Shown piece after piece: positions 26,451 to 36,260 of a DNA stretch of 64,000 bases. Source of the DNA: Fistularia commersonii. Taxonomy: Eukaryota; Chordata; Actinopteri; Syngnathiformes; Fistulariidae. The DNA is taken from NCBI GenBank assembly GCA_037954325.1, contig JBBMNZ010000030.1, forward strand, positions 5,768,501 through 5,832,500, in the 5' to 3' direction. The translations under genes were made by a program, and so were the position numbers. The notes below the pieces were generated by a model. That model did no database searches. It saw only the letters and a list, made by a program, of their open reading frames with translations, and was not told where the DNA came from. Every line of letters begins with the position of its first letter. Positions within the stretch are counted from its first letter, which is position 1.

Positions 26451-27694
26451 CCAATAACATTTGAGGATAATTCTTTGCGCAAGCGTTGCTTTTGTGATCT
26501 GGGAGTGGGACAGGGGAACGAAGGGGTACCATCATTTTGATATAATGGTGTCACACAACGCTATAAATGACCTCTAAGCAAACGATCTGTCAGACAGAGA
26601 TGTTTTAGTGCCAATTCTGGCCAGGCCAACACACACCCACGCACATTGTTAATAGATACTTACCTAAAATCACTTATTCTATTTAGCTGTCCATCCTTGT
26701 CATATAAATACACGCACTCGTATGTATCCCCCTCCGGGGAATGGGGATGCGGCGGGGATTTCAGAGACGGTCCCCTGACTGCCTCTCCTTCGGCTCCACT
26801 ACTCCCGTAATGAGACCATTTGTTCCTGTTACAACCAGCAGACAGCTCGACTGTGACACCCGCTTTTGATCACGGGGCAAAGCCTATTTTGGCAGTTATG
26901 ACCACATCTGTCACTCCGCCCTGTCCGGGTTCCATTCTGCAGATGTAAATATTTTATGATATAAATTGTCCTATTAAAATATATATATAATAAAATAGGA
27001 CGCTTTGACTTTTTATTCAGGGGGACGCCGTCATGGAGAAATAATGCGTGCCTCGTATGATTTTTCTTAAAACATTACGTTTGACATTAATTAGGCCATT
27101 CTTTCAGGCAATTGGTAATATATACTACCTTCTCAGCAGGTGATAATTACAATGAATGAATTTATCCTTTTTTCTGAGACAACATTCTAAAACCACGGAA
27201 GGATTTTTAAAGGAATTTTGATCCTTGGTGATAGAGATGGTTACGGGCAGATTTTAAAATGTTAAAGAATGACTGGGGGTTAGGTCTTTACTGGAGGAAT
27301 CCCTTCTAGACCAGATCAAAACCGTTGGACAGATTCTTTATTTATGTTGTTTTACATCAAGCGGTGCGGATTTTTGATTTCATTATTTATCATTTTCATG
27401 AACCACTCTGAGAGCACGACACAAACCGCCATGAAATGAAACATCCGGACACAGCTAATGGTTTCAGTTGTAGATTTACATGGAATACACCAGTGCGCTA
27501 TTGGCCTCGGCCAATGTCTGCACTCTCCGACTGCACTTAAGGGTTTTAATGAGGTCATTTGAAGAGATAATTGGACTCGTATCAACTACCATGTCTTATT
27601 GCTACATGCTGAGTATCTAAAACTGGCAACGGGTCTATGCCGGTACCACCTGTGAGAGCCACCTTACAGAGAGATCAATTGGGTTTGAATTTTG

Positions 27695-28035
27695 GATTTG
27701 AATTTGGTGCTGTGGTTAGTTTTTCTGCCCCACAGCAAGAAGGTCCCCGGCTCAATTTCTGGGGGCCTTGGAGTCTGCATGTTCTTCCATGTGTCTGCGC
27801 AGGCTTCTTTTGGTCTTCAGTCCTGAAACATCCAAGAGGATGTCTGAATTGGTTAGACGCGAATGAGCGAGGAATGGTTGTATATCTCCATAAGAGGTCC
27901 AGCAACCAACCGTCCTCCGGTCCAGCGTGAACCCTGCCTCTTGCCCAATGACAGCTGGGATAGACTCCAGCCTCCCCTCCCCCCATGACCTCGAGTGCAG
28001 GAGGGTAAGTGGTAGACATAATGAATGAATGCATG
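27695..28035 (+). mobile_element. SINE-like repeat, + orientation
   Basis: It begins GGTGCTGTGGTTAG..CCCCACAGCAAGAAGGTCC with a degraded B-box (CGGCTCAATTT) and continues GGAGTCTGCATGTTCTTCC. The tail is ATGACAGCTGGGATAGACTC and ends in the AATGAATGAATGCATG simple tail. It is nearly full length. Confidence 0.7.
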
Positions 28036-28267
28036 AAATGTCGATGACCATCACACTGACCAACCTGTTGTGGCGTTAGACGTCAAGGTTTGTTTGATCA
28101 TTCCTGTTTTTCCGAGAGGGTCCTCTCTGGTTAGAATCTCCGACCAGTGGTTGCTGTTGGACATCCTGGCACCGACATCAAATCATAAATCTAACCGAAT
28201 CTCAATGTTTAAAAAACATCCGGCAGCTGTGAATATTCAAAACAACACAAAAATGGTCACATCTTTC

Positions 28268-28284
28268 TCACGAAGAATATCGAT
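28268..28284 (+). repeat. target site duplication, left copy
   Basis: TCACGAAGAATATCGAT, identical to 28657-28673 on the other side of the RTE tail. Confidence 0.92.
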
Positions 28285-28656
28285 CTTCTTCTTCTTCTTC
28301 TTCTTCTTTCGGCTTTTCCCTTCAGGGGTCGCCACAGCGAATCAACTTTCTCCATCTAACCCTATTATTCTCTGTATCCTCCTCTCTCACCCCAACTACC
28401 TTCATAACCTCTTTCACTACGTCCATAAATCTTCTCTTTGGTCTTCCTCGAGACTTCTTGCCTGGCAGCTCCAATTCCAGCATCCGTCTACCAAAATATT
28501 CACTATCCCTCCTCTGCACATGACCGAACCATCTCAGTCTGGCTTCTCTGACCTTCTCTCCAAAACATCGAACATGTGCTGTTCCTCTGATAGACTCATT
28601 CCTGATCCTATCCATCCTGATCACTCCCAAAGAGAACCTCAACATCTTCATCTCTG
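28285..28656 (-). mobile_element. 5'-truncated RTE-clade LINE (Expander-like) 3' end
   Basis: The minus-strand frame reads EMKMLRFSLGVIRMDRIRNE, then REARLRWFGHVQRRDSEYFG, GKKSRGRPKRRFMDVVKE and RVRWRKLIRCGDP, the well-known C-terminus of fish RTE elements. The 3' end carries the GGGTCGCCACAGCGAATCA motif and a (TTC/GAA)n tail. A perfect 17-bp duplication, TCACGAAGAATATCGAT, flanks it at 28268-28284 and 28657-28673. Only about 372 bp inserted, which is typical 5' truncation. Confidence 0.92.
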
Positions 28657-28673
28657 TCACGAAGAATATCGAT
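28657..28673 (+). repeat. target site duplication, right copy
   Basis: TCACGAAGAATATCGAT, identical to 28268-28284. Confidence 0.92.
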
Positions 28674-28904
28674 AATCGATGTATTGTAACGTGCACGTAA
28701 ATATATGTTGTTTTGAACACAACGATACATTATTTTTCTAACTTTCGCTAAAGGCTGAGAATAAATCATAAATGGAAAGTAACGCTGCATGTAATGCACC
28801 TAATTCGAGCATGACCCTGATAACTTTCAAAAGAATTAAAAAAAAAAAAAAAAAACTGGCACCGAGGAGCTCCCACAAGACATGGGTTACTTGTGTTTAA
28901 ATAA

Positions 28905-28962
28905 GGTGGTGGTGGTGGTGGGAGGTGTGTGGGTGTGGGTGTGTGTGTGTGTGTGGGGGGTG
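28905..28962 (+). repeat. (GGT)n / (GT)n simple repeat
   Basis: GGT triplets then GTGTGGGTGTG and G-rich sequence just upstream of the CpG island; G-quadruplex-prone. Confidence 0.9.
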
Positions 28963-29664
28963 AATCCCACGCCACCTGAGAACTGGGTTACAGCATGAAG
29001 TTTCTCCTCCACCGCCCAACTCTCCCTTCTTCTCCTTTTTCTGCCCTCCCCTCCCGGTTTCCTCTCCATCCTTGCGTCATTGTTTTGAATGGAGCATCCT
29101 CCCGGCCCGCGTTCCCGTCTGCCGGAGGAGGAGGACGGCGAGGCGGCGGAGGAGGAGGGGGGGAAAAGCCGCGGGTGGGGGCTTGTGGAGGCGTGTGCTG
29201 CGCCGACCAATGGCGGCGCGCGTTGACCGCGGGACCGCACATGTTTACAGGCAGCATTCCGCCGGTAGAGGCTCCGCTTGGCCGGACGTGAGCGCGGACT
29301 GGATGCGCCCGGAGCCGGATCGGGACTCTGCAGCCGGACGCCTTTTCCAGCGATTCCGGCGTCTCCGGCCCGGTGGCAACGGAAGACGTCGACCGGAGAG
29401 AGACGAGGGGACGCGCCGGCGCCGTACTGTCCGGTGTTTACACGGTATTTCCTCCGAAGCGCCGCCGGATTAGCAAATCGTGCGCGGACGTCGACGTCGG
29501 CAGCGCGCCGCCGCGCCGCGTCCGCGTTTTGCCGCCGCCTCCACCCCTTTCCCCCTCCATCTCCCTCCCCCCCCTCCACCCCACAGCTCGCAGGGAGCAG
29601 CGAGGAAAAACAAACAGGTCGAACCGAGGGGGAAATCGGTCGCCGGTCTGGGACGCGGAGGCTG

Positions 29665-29703
29665 CTCGTCGTCGTCGTCGTTGTCGTCGTCGGCGGCGGC
29701 GGA
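29665..29703 (+). repeat. (CGT)n(CGG)n triplet repeat in znf704 leader
   Basis: GTC/CGT triplets followed by CGG triplets in the GC-rich 5' UTR, directly before an upstream ATG. A possible length-variable site. Confidence 0.85.
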
Positions 29704-29906
29704 TGAATCGTTGGCGCGCCGCGGGGCTCTCCGTGCGTCGGCCGCCGTCCCAGCGGGTTCCTCCGCCTCGGACCCGGACGCCCTACTACAAGACTTCTCG
29801 CCCCCCCTTTCCGAGTATGTCGCCGCTTCCTGCGCTGCGGCTGCGTGTTTTTTTCTCGACGCCGTTCACCGGCCGCGTTTATCGGACGGTTGATGGTTTG
29901 ATTTAA
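29703..29906 (+). promoter_or_regulatory. znf704: 67-codon upstream ORF in the znf704 leader
   Basis: ATG at 29703 opens a frame to TAA at 29904-29906, ending 91 nt before the main ATG. Codons are Arg/Pro-rich as in any GC-rich leader. It may lower translation if the transcript starts upstream; no homology is recognised. Confidence 0.35.
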
Positions 29907-29997
29907 AGAAAAACAACAAAACAAACAAACAAAAAAAAAACGGTGGTTCCCTTTTTTTTTTGTTTTGCGCGCAATCCCTCCACCCTCCACCCCCGAC

Positions 29998-30250
29998 ATG
30001 CACGGCCGGCGTCTGGTCAAGCGCTCGATCCTCGGCAGCCGGGTCTACGCGCCGAGTCCGACCGGCGACGGCGCCCCGGTGACGGGGGTGGTCCAGGCTG
30101 TCAAGCAGGAGAGCCGGGACGCGTCGGCCGCCGGAGGCCGGCGGAGCGTCTACACGGTGCTCCTGCAAGACGGCAGCCTGCGGGAGTTCACCGAGGAGGA
30201 GATCGCCGGGGGGTTCAACCATACGAAGGGACCACTCAAGTCCAGCTTGA

Positions 30251-30252
<2 letters not shown>
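29998..30252 (+). CDS. znf704: znf704 coding exon 1
   Basis: The ATG at 29998 is the first in this frame in the CpG-island leader and has G at -3. It encodes 85 codons (MHGRRLVKRSILG... to SSLK) and ends in phase 0 at AAG 30250-30252. Conserved parts are the basic KRSILGSRV start and the hydrophobic/acidic VYTVLLQDGSLREF strand region. The intron starts GTGTGT, directly within a (GT)14 array, so the donor is weak and repeated. Confidence 0.87.
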
Positions 30253-30289
<37 letters not shown>

Positions 30290-30488
30290 GGAGAGAGAGA
30301 GGCCGGCCGGCAGGCAGCGCTTCACCGCTTTTCTCTTTTTTTTTTTCAACCGTGCGGTGTTTTGCGGCGTTTTAACGGCTTCCGTCGCGGCGCGGGAAAC
30401 CCCGGGCTGTCATGACATTTGGTGACACGGGAGACGTGGGACAAAGGGCTTAATAGGGGCCTGCGCAACGTCGGCGTGTGTGTGTATC

Positions 30489-30522
<34 letters not shown>

Positions 30523-33500
30523 AGAGCCGGTGGGCGGGAGAGCCGAGGCAAACAAACCGGCTGCAGCGGGTCGGACCGAGACGCACGGCGATCCGTGCAC
30601 GTCCGTATCCAACATGCCGCCTCCCTTCACCGGAACTGTTCCTTTGCAATGCGGCAGTAGCGACCGTGCGGCGCCGTTTTTAATGGTATTATTATTTTTT
30701 ATTTGTAGGTCTGCGATTCCGTTTCCGAGTGTTTTTTGTTTTTATTTATTCCCAAAGGGCAGTCGGGAATTTGCCGTCTGGTCGCTCCGGTGATCCGGTC
30801 GTCGGTGTCACATGACCCGCGTCCGACATCGCGTCGGTAAGGCGAGCCGGTGGCCCTTCGACGGAAACAATATCTTGCAGAGGAAGTGCGTGCATGTGCG
30901 TATGCGCGTCCCCTCTCTCGCTTTCTCTCCCCCTCCCTCCCGCTCTCTCTCTGTGGAGCACATGTGACCGAATAACGGCTTGTTTACGGTCTGATCCTTG
31001 TTGTGTTCGGCCTCTTGAATCAGTGTTTTGGCCCTCAGTGATATCACCGGATATTAGTTGGGAAGTGGATCTGACCTCTCCGTAACCTCCCCTCCCTCCG
31101 GGGGTCAGCTGACTTTTAACCCCGGAGTGCGCGTTTGGGAGGCGGCGGCGTCCGTCCGGAAATGGAACCACGGGTTGTGGGGTTGTTTGTGAAAGACACT
31201 TAGTTGCGGGGTGGGAGGGGTTGCGGGTCTGGGATGGCGAGGCGGGAAGCGGCAGCGGTCGAGCGGGCCCAGGGGGGTGGGGTGGGGAGGTGGAGGGGTC
31301 GTCGGGGCTCGCCTCTTTTTGTTTTTGTTCGTGCACGCGTCCGCGCACGGGGAAAAAGCTGTTGCGCAGCCGATCGGCGCTCCCCACTGCACAATGGTCA
31401 AGGCTCAGCACGATTCAATTCCTCAGAGGTCGAAAACAAGCCATGAATCGAGGAGGAGGGGTCCCCCGCGTGGTGTGCATGCGCGTGCGTGCGTGTTTGG
31501 AGTCATTGTTCATCCACGATTATTGTTGTTGTGGATGTGATACTATTTAACATTTTGGAGAGGAGGTTGTTTGTCAGGGCAGGTCAGTCCACTGGGGCAG
31601 CAGCTGCCAGGCTGCTGAGCAGGCACCCCCAGGTTGGCAACTGGTGGCATTCTCCAAAGAATCTGCAGGCTTGGCACTATGCCCAGCGTGGCAAACCAAG
31701 ACCCCCTCACTCCCCTTTCTGCAATGTGGGGGTGCAGCATGCCACTTGTTGACTTGTTTTTTTGTACAAGTGTGTGTGTGTGCTGTGCAAGCAGTGTCGC
31801 ACAAATTCCCCGCCGGAGACAAAGAGCAGTTGGTTGATGTTTTTGTCGTTGTTGATTTTCCGTGGGCTTTTGTCGTCTCCGCCGCCGCTTGTTTATGTTG
31901 ATGGGACGCCAGCCGGCCAGTCAATGAAGCGAGCTTGTTGACAGGAGCCGAGTGACTCTTTGTTCCGACGCTTGTCCGGCGACGGCTGCCCTTATTGGTC
32001 GGCAGAGCGAGATGTGTTTGGAGCCCGTTGACCGCAGGGTCGGCTCTTCGATGCTGCGATGACGTCCGAGCAATATTTAGCGTAGACTTGAGTTAGACGT
32101 GCATGTTGTCTTTCCTGGAAAACGAAGACACAAGTTTGGTAAACACACAATTCCAGTCTTTTCTTGCTTCAGACTGTGGTTCTTTGTGTCCTTGCTATTT
32201 CCGTGTCCTTTGGCGAAGCCACTCTGGGGAATTTGCGCCGCTGTTGGATACGCACTCTCTTTCACCTGCAGAAGAAAAAGCTTTATTTGGGGTTATATCA
32301 GTCCCGCCTAAACGTGCCAGCTACTCACGAACACCTGTAATCAGGAAGAGCTCAGATGCATCCTGGAGACAATGCAGGCGCTGAAAACACACTGGAATTT
32401 GAGGAATTCCTGTCAAAGGCCTTGGAGTTGTGGTTTGTGACAGGTTGCCATCCTTTAACTCACGGTCAACCAAAAACATCCAGTGGGCAAAAAGTGACTA
32501 AGACAAACACCATATTTTAATATTTTGTTTTTGTCATATTATTTTTTTTGTAAAAAAAACAACCCTGTTTTATGGCGCTCCTTGTTTGCTCCAAAGGGCC
32601 TTTCATTAACAATTGAAGCCCTTATTGTTTGTCAGGACCGTAACTTTCCAGGGAGACACAAGTAGAAAGCATTTGTAGAAATCACCCGTTTTATATTTAT
32701 TTCTTTCCTAGTGCCAAAATTCTTTGTCCATGTCTCTACTTTTATTCAATCACTCATTATCCATCCATTGTTTACCACTTATCTTACTCGGGACACCCTG
32801 GACTGGTCGCCCGTCAATCGCAGGGCCACATACAACCAACTCGTTTTTGGGTTGCGGAGGAAACCCATGCAGTTACTGAGGGAACCTGCCCGATCATGTC
32901 GGAATTGAACGAGGGACACCGTAAGCGCTAACCGTTTCGGCACTGTCACCCCATATCGCTACTTTTTGAAGTTATTTCCAACGCATGGCTTGAATGTTAT
33001 ATACTCAATACAATTCACTCGTATGCCAATTAGAGGCAGGGTCGGCCAGCAGACCTCCGCGTCGATGTCATGATTTTTTAAAGTGTTTTCCTCAGTCATG
33101 ATTAATGAGAGATCCATGATATTCCACAGATAAATCATACTTTTATTTGATGTCGCCCACACCGCAGAGCACATTTGTCCGAGCCCCGCAGAAGTAATCC
33201 GAAGCTAATTGAAATCACATTCCGGGTTCAAGCCATTTTCCAAGTCATCAGAAGCCCTTTTTATTTGTCAAAAATGCATTTTTGTCAAGATCCCATTTGA
33301 AATTACATGCTGTCGCGCTGCAGAGATGTTCGACTCAAACGTAATATTTACACACTTAACAAAACACATTTGTCGGGCACAGAGCCTCAAGGAGATGACT
33401 GGTGTTAGTATCTGTGTTGAATAAAAGAAGAATTATGACCACTGGATATTGTAGTCTCTATCTATAAGGAGATCGGGTTGTATTTATTTATTCTTTTTTT

Positions 33501-36195
33501 TTTTTTAAGGTGGACACAAGTGTTATTTGAGATAAACACATAGCAAGACAAAGTAGGTTCGTCACAGTGTTGAAAAACAATGATTAAATTCGAGATACAT
33601 TTGACTGCAGTTTTCGGTTGGAGATATAGATGCTAAATGTTATTGCATCTTCTGCTATTGACTGGCGACCCAAACCTTTTGCCTGATTCTGGTCGGAAAT
33701 CTTAAAACAGTTGTTGGCTAATTATTGACTTTGGCCCATTAAGCTGCACAAATACAAGCTTTGACACATGAAAATCACATTGCCTAACAGAGGATATCAA
33801 GTATTTCCCAGCGGTGCAAGATGCCATTATCTACAAACGTAATAAAAGGGCCGCTGTTGGTATCATAGACACTTGCCACACAACAAGTAGCTGATCTTGT
33901 TATTCCTCACGCCCAAGTCCTGTTTTCACAGGGCCGCACGTTTGTGTGAGTGCCCTCTGATGAGCGGTACGCCATACTTGTCTCAAGGAAATTGTTCTCT
34001 TGCTGTTTGAATACGTGTGTTTGTGAGTGATTGAACTGGGCGCCATTACCTATTTCACAATAAAACCTAATCGTGTTACAGTGCTGAGAAATAATATTCA
34101 ATAACATGCACACACATACACACACACAGACTTCCACAGACTGCCCTACATGTCATACTTTTCAACGCTCTGTTACATGGTCAGTGATGTGTGTCACTTT
34201 GGCAACATTTTGCCTTTTTTATGTGATTCTTGGAGCCTAATGGTTTCAGTTCACAACAATGATGTGTGTTGGTGTGTGTGTGTGCGTGGGTGCGTGCAGT
34301 TATTCGTGTGCAGGCGCATACCATTTTTGCTGTTGTGTAAGAGCAGAGATTATGTTTTTTTGTCGTTTTTTTTTCTGTAAATGTGTTCAAACTTTCCTTT
34401 TGTCATAATGCATGTAAATCAGTGTTTTTTGATGGTCAATGTGTTTTCACGGGGATATCATGATGTTAGCTCGTACAGGAATAGCTATTGGCGGATTTTA
34501 TAAATACTTGCTAGTGTGCATGGCAGCTTAGCTGATTGAACCCTCAGAGAAAAGGTAGTGTTTCTTTAAAAGGGCTGATACATTCAAACAACGAAAACAA
34601 GAGTTCTGTTCTAGTTAGTAAAAAAAAAACAAACTCTGGAGCTTTGTTTGATTTTCTGTTGATACTGTTCATTCATTGTCTATGTACACACTTATACCGC
34701 TTATCCCAGCTGGCATTGGCTCCCTATTCACTCTAATTCACACATTTATATAGAGGCTTACAACCATTCACTCTTTCACTCACACTTCATACAGAGACAT
34801 ACAAGCATTCACTTATTCTCAGATGAACCTCCTGCATCTTTTTGGACTATGGGAGAAAGCAGGAAAACCCAAAGAGCATGCAAACTCCCATCAGAATCAA
34901 ACCAGGGACCTTCTCACTGTGAGGCGGAAGTGGTAACCACTGTGCCACTTTTGGAATCACAATTTAGGTACATCCTGCGTGTTTTTTTCCCCTTGGCAAG
35001 TTATTGCAATTGATTCCAAAACCTTCGGAAAAAGTTTTATTAGTGTCCTGTTTTGTGGTCGCATAAGGAAAAAAAAAACTCTGTCCATCTTTATTTTCAA
35101 TAGGCATGCTGCCACTTGGTGACATCATCAGAGAGCCCAATGTGTTTCCATAGTAACATTGCTACTGAACCAAATGATGTTGCAACTATAAACTCGTTCT
35201 TTACATGTCTTATAAATAAATAGATGAACAAACCTTTTTTTCTTTTTAATAATCGAGGACAAAACTTGAAATGCCAAATGTTAGCTCTGAAGGAAGTGGA
35301 GGCAGACAGATGTATAACCACTAGAGATGTATCCCCTGCTTTAAAAAAAAAAAAGGTTACACATCACAGTGTTTTCCTCGGTACAGATCTAAGCTTCAAG
35401 TGCCATGTTCACAAAAGAAAATCATCAAACATTTCCTTTCAACTGAAAACATGTCCAAAGTACAATCGCTTAGTGAGGAAAAAACGGATTCATGCCTTTA
35501 TTTCTAACTGATTTGATCACTGGCTCCCTGGAAAGGGAAGCGCAGTGAGATCTCAGCTCATTGAAAACTCAGCTAACCTAAGCTAATAACCAGAACCAAA
35601 GGGAGGGAGTATCTCGCTCCTGTTCCAGCTGCTACGGTTGCAAAATTTAAAAGGTTATTTAAAAGTTCTCCTTGGTGCAAACAAAGCTGTTGAATGGCGG
35701 CGACCAAGTGACCTCCCATCTCAAGATCACTGCCATCAACTGCTGGTGGTTTACTGTAGGGTCCTATAAGGAGCTGGAAACAAACTCACCGCCTATCATC
35801 TAATTTCTTTTCTAAAAGTACGATTTGTTATTGATATTATTAGTTATGTTTCAATATTTATCTTTCTTTTGCTTCATTATTGCCCATTGTTACTAATGTG
35901 CCAAAAATGTAATTTCTCAAGAATTCAGTAGGACTTGTATGGTCTGTGGTCTGCATGACGCTCAGACACCAGTCAAGTCTGACTCATTTCTCTGCGTCCG
36001 TCTCCAGCAGTGCTCAACTAATGGAGCTCCAGAGGGCCAGAAAGTAGACTGCTGCTCCCTCAGCCCTGAGGCCACGGAGGACCAGCGAGCGGCGGACGGC
36101 AAGCGAGGCGGCCGAGACCTCGACACTCGATCTGTGTCGCTGCTAGAGCAGAAACGCAAGGTGGTCTCCTCCAGCATCGACGTTCCTCATGCCAG
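29998..36195 (+). CDS. znf704: znf704-like zinc finger protein, 5' part (coding exons 1-2)
   Basis: Join 29998-30252 and 36008-36195. This gives 147 residues plus two bases and is open at the 3' end. Residues 8-16 (KRSILGSRV) and 51-69 (VYTVLLQDGSLREFTEEEI) form the N-terminal domain of this family, which looks like a Tudor-type strand pattern. Residues 124-140 (DTRSVSLLEQKRKVVSS) match the remembered ZNF704 protein almost exactly, with a basic QKRK stretch that could aid nuclear import. Family members ZNF704, ZNF395 and SLC2A4RG are nuclear DNA-binding regulators with a C2H2 finger, which here must be encoded past 64000. Lying downstream of pag1 in the same direction fits the human PAG1-ZNF704 order. 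Confidence 0.88.
30253..30301 (+). repeat. (GT)14 followed by (GA)n at the znf704 exon 1 donor
   Basis: GT dinucleotides fill 30253-30280, then GAGAGAG-rich sequence to 30301. The first GT is the phase-correct splice donor. GT repeats six bases apart would also keep the frame and add Val-Cys pairs. Confidence 0.95.
30476..30522 (+). repeat. (TG)n(TA)n(TG)n compound microsatellite
   Basis: GTGTGTAT, then TATATATATA, then a TG run, 0.2 kb into znf704 intron 1. Confidence 0.95.
32741..32953 (-). mobile_element. SINE-like repeat, - orientation
   Basis: The minus strand starts GGGGTGACAGTGCCGAAACG with GGTTAGCGCTTACGG and a B-box-like CGTTCAATTCC. On the + strand it has GGACACCCTGGACTGGTCGC and GCGGAGGAAACCCATGCAG, the shared family core. 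Confidence 0.75.
34664..34955 (-). mobile_element. SINE-like repeat, - orientation
   Basis: The minus strand begins AGTGGCACAGTGGTTACCAC, then CCTCACAGTGAGAAGGTCCC and a B-box-like GGTTTGATTCT. The 3' side holds short ATTCACTC/TTCACTCACAC repeats, and the terminal ATTCATTGTC lies at the + strand left end. Confidence 0.78.
35144..35157. promoter_or_regulatory. RFX-like X-box in znf704 intron 1
   Basis: GTTTCCATAGTAAC keeps both half-sites (GTTNCC and GNAAC) of an RFX site. It lies 0.85 kb upstream of znf704 exon 2. Confidence 0.4.
36008..36195 (+). CDS. znf704: znf704 coding exon 2
   Basis: The acceptor is gtctccag before 36008, with a second in-frame CAG right after it. The donor is GTAGGT at 36196. 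The 188 nt encode about 62 residues plus two bases, ending in DVPHA. The frame is fixed by DTRSVSLLEQKRKVVSS, the best-conserved stretch of ZNF704 N-terminal to its zinc finger. A (TCTG)n/(GT)n tract starts 11 bases into the next intron. Confidence 0.9.
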
Positions 36196-36206
36196 GTAGG
36201 TCAGCT

Positions 36207-36260
36207 TGTCTGTCTGTCTGTCTGTCTGTGTGTATGTGTGTGTGTGTGTTTGTGTGTATC
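36207..36260 (+). repeat. (TCTG)n(GT)n just inside znf704 intron 2
   Basis: Starts 11 bases after the exon 2 donor; GTCT tetramers pass into GT dinucleotides. Confidence 0.93.

Larger units (their letters stand above)
25681..29079. other. pag1-znf704 intergenic region
   Basis: Noncoding DNA between the probable pag1 3' end and the znf704 CpG island. It holds the hAT-like fragment, one SINE-like copy, the RTE tail with target duplication, poly-A (28836-28854) and a GGT/GT simple repeat. No gene seen. Confidence 0.6.
29080..31350. promoter_or_regulatory. znf704: CpG island and promoter region of znf704
   Basis: GC content and CpG frequency rise sharply compared with the AT-rich surroundings and cover the leader, exon 1 and the start of intron 1. 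A CCAAT box at 29207-29211 overlaps a YY1-like ATGGCGGC at 29210-29217. No clear TATA box. The transcription start is probably near 29.2-29.4 kb (inferred). Confidence 0.75.
31351..36007 (+). other. znf704: znf704 intron 1, distal part
   Basis: Noncoding. It holds two minus-oriented SINE-like copies (32741-32953, 34664-34955), an RFX-like site at 35144, and homopolymer runs. Phase agreement between the exons at 30252 and 36008 needs no extra exon here. Confidence 0.65.

Noticed and set aside
29965..29997. Upstream start for znf704 (adding 11 residues)
   Set aside because: The codon at 29965 is TTG; the first in-frame ATG is at 29998, and the family homology begins there.
28887..30020. 377-codon open frame on the minus strand
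   Set aside because: It overlaps the znf704 CpG island and leader antisense. Its Arg/Pro/Ser-rich composition follows from GC-rich DNA without stops, and it resembles no family.
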